Shown piece after piece: positions 61,632 to 64,000 of a stretch of 64,000 bases of DNA. A program made the translations under genes and the position numbers. The notes beneath the pieces are model-generated. The model saw nothing but the letters and a program-made list of their open reading frames with translations, was not told where the DNA came from and did no database searches. Source of the stretch: Phaeodactylum tricornutum CCAP 1055/1 (taxonomy: Eukaryota > Bacillariophyta > Bacillariophyceae > Surirellales > Neidiaceae); the NCBI RefSeq assembly GCF_000150955.2, contig NC_011682.1, positions 124,001 through 188,000 of the forward strand, in the 5' to 3' direction. Numbering within the stretch: position 1 is the first letter of the stretch; the number at the start of each line of letters is the position of its first letter.

Positions 61632-63798
61632 TCACACGCCTTCCTTGGGAATACTGTCGTAGTCCAAATTCTTCATATCTGACAAGGAACTACCCAACAA
61701 GGGACTCAATTGGGACAATCGTTGTTCCTTGCGTGCCTCAGCCGTGCTTCCTTCACCATCATCGCTCAGCAAGGCATCCTCAACCTCTTGTTGGGAAATT
61801 TCCGGCTTAAGACACCACCAAAACCCGAACGGATGGATCCGGAACTCCTGGGCATCCTCCATCGACGCGTACAACGCCAAATCCACACCTTCGTCCAACC
61901 AACTCATGAGTACAGCAAAGAGAGCTCCAACCGCCAGAGCCCAAAGCAGTTGCATATCCGTCTCCATAAGGTATCCAAACCAGCCTGAGGGGGTGCCGAA
62001 CGCCATGTACGCGCCCATGCCTGCTACCGTGAGCAACACCAACGTCTGAACGACGTACGCCGCAATAAAGAGTGCCTTGTTCCGGCCAGCCGTCGGAATA
62101 CGTTTCAGGTGCATGGATTTGAGGAAAAGGGTACTCAGTAAACAGGCGGCGAAGCCACCGCAGACCAAATGCTTCGAGGGGCCGGGCAAGGCCGCGGTCG
62201 CCGCTAAGTACTCGTGGGTCAACAAGTTGAGACCCGAACCCATAACGGTCGTGGACAGGAGGAGCATGAATTGGCCCACATTGAAAAAGAAACCAGCGGC
62301 CCGGTTCACGAGCAAAGCGTGATCCTCGGCTAACGTATCCGAGTCGTCGTCAACGTAAAGTAGCTTGATGCAAAAGAATAGTAGGCAAGCGGCGCCCAAA
62401 AAGGCGTAGTCCTGCAGACTCGGTGTCTGGTACGAAAAGAATTCACTCGCCACGACAACGACGCTCTGCAAGAGGAAACCCAAAAGTAGAATGAACAAGA
62501 CGCTTCGCTGGGAGCAGGCAGCTGGAGAACAACAGAAAGGGCGGGATGAGTCAAAGAGAGAACACTAGTTGGGAGAATGCGCTTGTCTCCTTGGACGCGT
62601 CCAAAACGTACCGTGAAAGTCGTTGGCTAGAAAAGCCCGGGGCACGCGCATCGACGAGATAAGCGCGGCCAGGACCAGGAGCCATCGATAGTGATACGCA
62701 ACATCAAAGACGAGGATAGCGATCAAGTACAGCACCATTTCCACGGTAAAGAGGACAATATTGAGCATCGCGTAGGCCGCCACGTGTTGCGAGAGTGCGT
62801 TGGAGGGGTCTCCGGTGATGGCGACCCGTACGTGCAAGAGCGCGTGTAGTCCCGCACAAAAGGCGGCACAGGCCAGGATGCGCGAGGCATCCTCCGTGTC
62901 CAGTGGCTGCGGGACTGACAAGGAGGCAAACAGAATCGCAAAGCACGTGACGAGTGTGACAATGGTTGCCGAAACGTCGGAGGTATCAAAGCGGGTATTG
63001 TAGGACGCCTGTTTACTCCAGATGGTCCAAAAGATGGCAAAGTAGAAAACCCGGGGTAGATCGATGTATCCCATTTGCGAAATAACGACTCCGACGCGTG
63101 TCAAGGCGGTGACAATAACGAGATTAAAGAACAAACTCGACAAACTCAGCGCGGGCCGTCGGGTCATGGTTCGTTTTTGACTTTCATTTTCCTGAAGGAC
63201 TCCCGGCAAGAGTGTAGGAGCCCTCCATATCCCTCCCTGATGCCAGGGCTGCTCTTCAAAATCACGCTGCGCCAGGAGCGGGGACGACTTGGTCCGCACC
63301 CGCCGAAGTTCGTTCGCCAGTTTGACGAGGGAGTGGAAAAGTTTGCGCTTGCCGGCCTTTTCGTGAGCAATTTGCGCCTTGGCCTGTGCGAGTTCTTCCT
63401 CCACCGTCGCGGGCTTTTTCTTCTTTTTGGAAGACGATCTCTGCGACGGATTTCCCGAACGCAGCACGGTGTCGTCGTCGAGATTGTTGTTGGTGGTGGA
63501 CGATCGCACCGGTGTCGATGACAGAGGATCCTGGGCAATCTGGCGGGCTTCCTGGATGATGCGATCCGGGGTCGACGCCACCGGAAACGTGACATTCTTC
63601 TTCTCCTTTTCCTGCAACAGGTAAGAGTACAAGAACACGGGGTTAGTTTGTTAGTTCTTTCGTTCCTACGTTTGTTTCAACCCGATTTTCCTCTGGCTCT
63701 AGTCCAGCACGGGAAGCGGGAAAGGTGAAGGAAGGAACCGGTACGTGCGTGCAACATAGAACGAAACCTACCGGACTTGCTTTGAAGAAACGTTTCAT
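61632..63798 (-). CDS. LtrA-family multi-spanning membrane protein
   Basis: Three exons: 63798-63772, 63611-62612 and 62521-61632, with introns of 160 bp (phase 0, GTAGGT...TTGCAG) and 90 bp (phase 1, GTACGT...CTCCAG); 638 aa from the ATG at 63798 (an in-frame ATG at 63945 would add 49 aa). A basic, Ser/Lys-rich cytoplasmic N-terminus (SSSKKKKKPATVEEELAQ) of about 165 residues precedes about ten membrane helices. The segment YIDLPRVFYFAIFWTIWSKQ with SYNTRFDTSDVSATIVTLV is the low-temperature-requirement A (LtrA) signature. The C-terminal tail is acidic and Ser-rich. LtrA proteins are of unknown transport role. Confidence 0.8.
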
Positions 63799-64000
63799 CT
63801 TGACTCTGTAGGGGAAGAAGACAATGTAATCCGAGCAAAGATGACGAGGAGCAGCACTTTCGTGACGGGTTCGACCGATCAATCGTTCGATCCTGGTATG
63901 TGTTCTGTGCTCACAGTCAGTACGATCCGTAAGATCGAGGATCATTGTTAGCGAGGTAAGCCAGCCAGCCAGTCAGCCTAGCTAGCTTGCGAATTCGTTT
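63799..64000. other. 5' flank of the LtrA gene
   Basis: Either promoter or, if the ATG at 63945 is used, 49 extra codons. Ends with short CCAG/CTAG repeats near 63960-63990. Confidence 0.35.

Overview
The window is nuclear DNA of a diatom, most likely a pennate such as Phaeodactylum tricornutum. The evidence is: short GT-AG introns (about 70-160 bp) in many genes, compact spacing with frequent divergent pairs, several precursors with a signal peptide followed by an ASAF-like plastid motif (SGFAP, HAFGP, HAWGP, TQAW), and stramenopile or diatom-type protein families. No rRNA, tRNA, CRISPR array or intact transposon was found. The species name is an inference from family content.

Left part (1-14 kb): the 3' end of an MDR oxidoreductase, a TM9SF/nonaspanin, a truncated AMP-binding protein, a PEX11-like peroxin, a plastid-type peroxiredoxin Q, a plastid-type unknown protein, a HAD phosphatase fused to ankyrin repeats, and a thioredoxin fused in front of a thioredoxin reductase.

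Repeat-rich part (14-31 kb): four paralogues of a secreted, repeat-rich, lysine-cluster protein (family A). Two of them, each paired divergently with an ankyrin-like gene, form a large inverted duplication with arms of about 4.3 kb (about 17.5-21.8 and 25.65-30.0 kb) around a spacer that carries a third copy. One ankyrin copy and one family A copy are interrupted. A degenerate tandem array of units of about 100-170 bp follows (30.0-31.15 kb).

Middle part (31-49.5 kb): a secreted PT-rich membrane protein joined to a PDZ domain, PGS1-type phosphatidylglycerophosphate synthase, a membrane coiled-coil/cyclophilin-like fusion, a family 16 methyltransferase, a DUF3119 plastid protein, a thioredoxin/cyclic-nucleotide-binding/EF-hand fusion, a subtilisin-like protease with prodomain, an SDR reductase, a membrane RING-H2 protein and a DUF2064 transferase.

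Right part (49.9-64 kb): two tandem paralogues (family B) that are homologous to family A over their whole length, then dynamitin (dynactin subunit 2), an MFS transporter, a small secreted LEA-like protein, a TPR-Aha1 Hsp90 co-chaperone fusion and an LtrA-type membrane protein.

The best candidate for something undescribed is the six-member secreted family (A plus B). All six have a signal-peptide exon, one phase-0 intron, an RRL motif shortly after the signal peptide, KxxK-type lysine clusters and conserved blocks. This resembles, without proving, the architecture of silica- or cell-wall-associated diatom proteins. Several genes carry single-base frame interruptions, so assembly error must be kept in mind.
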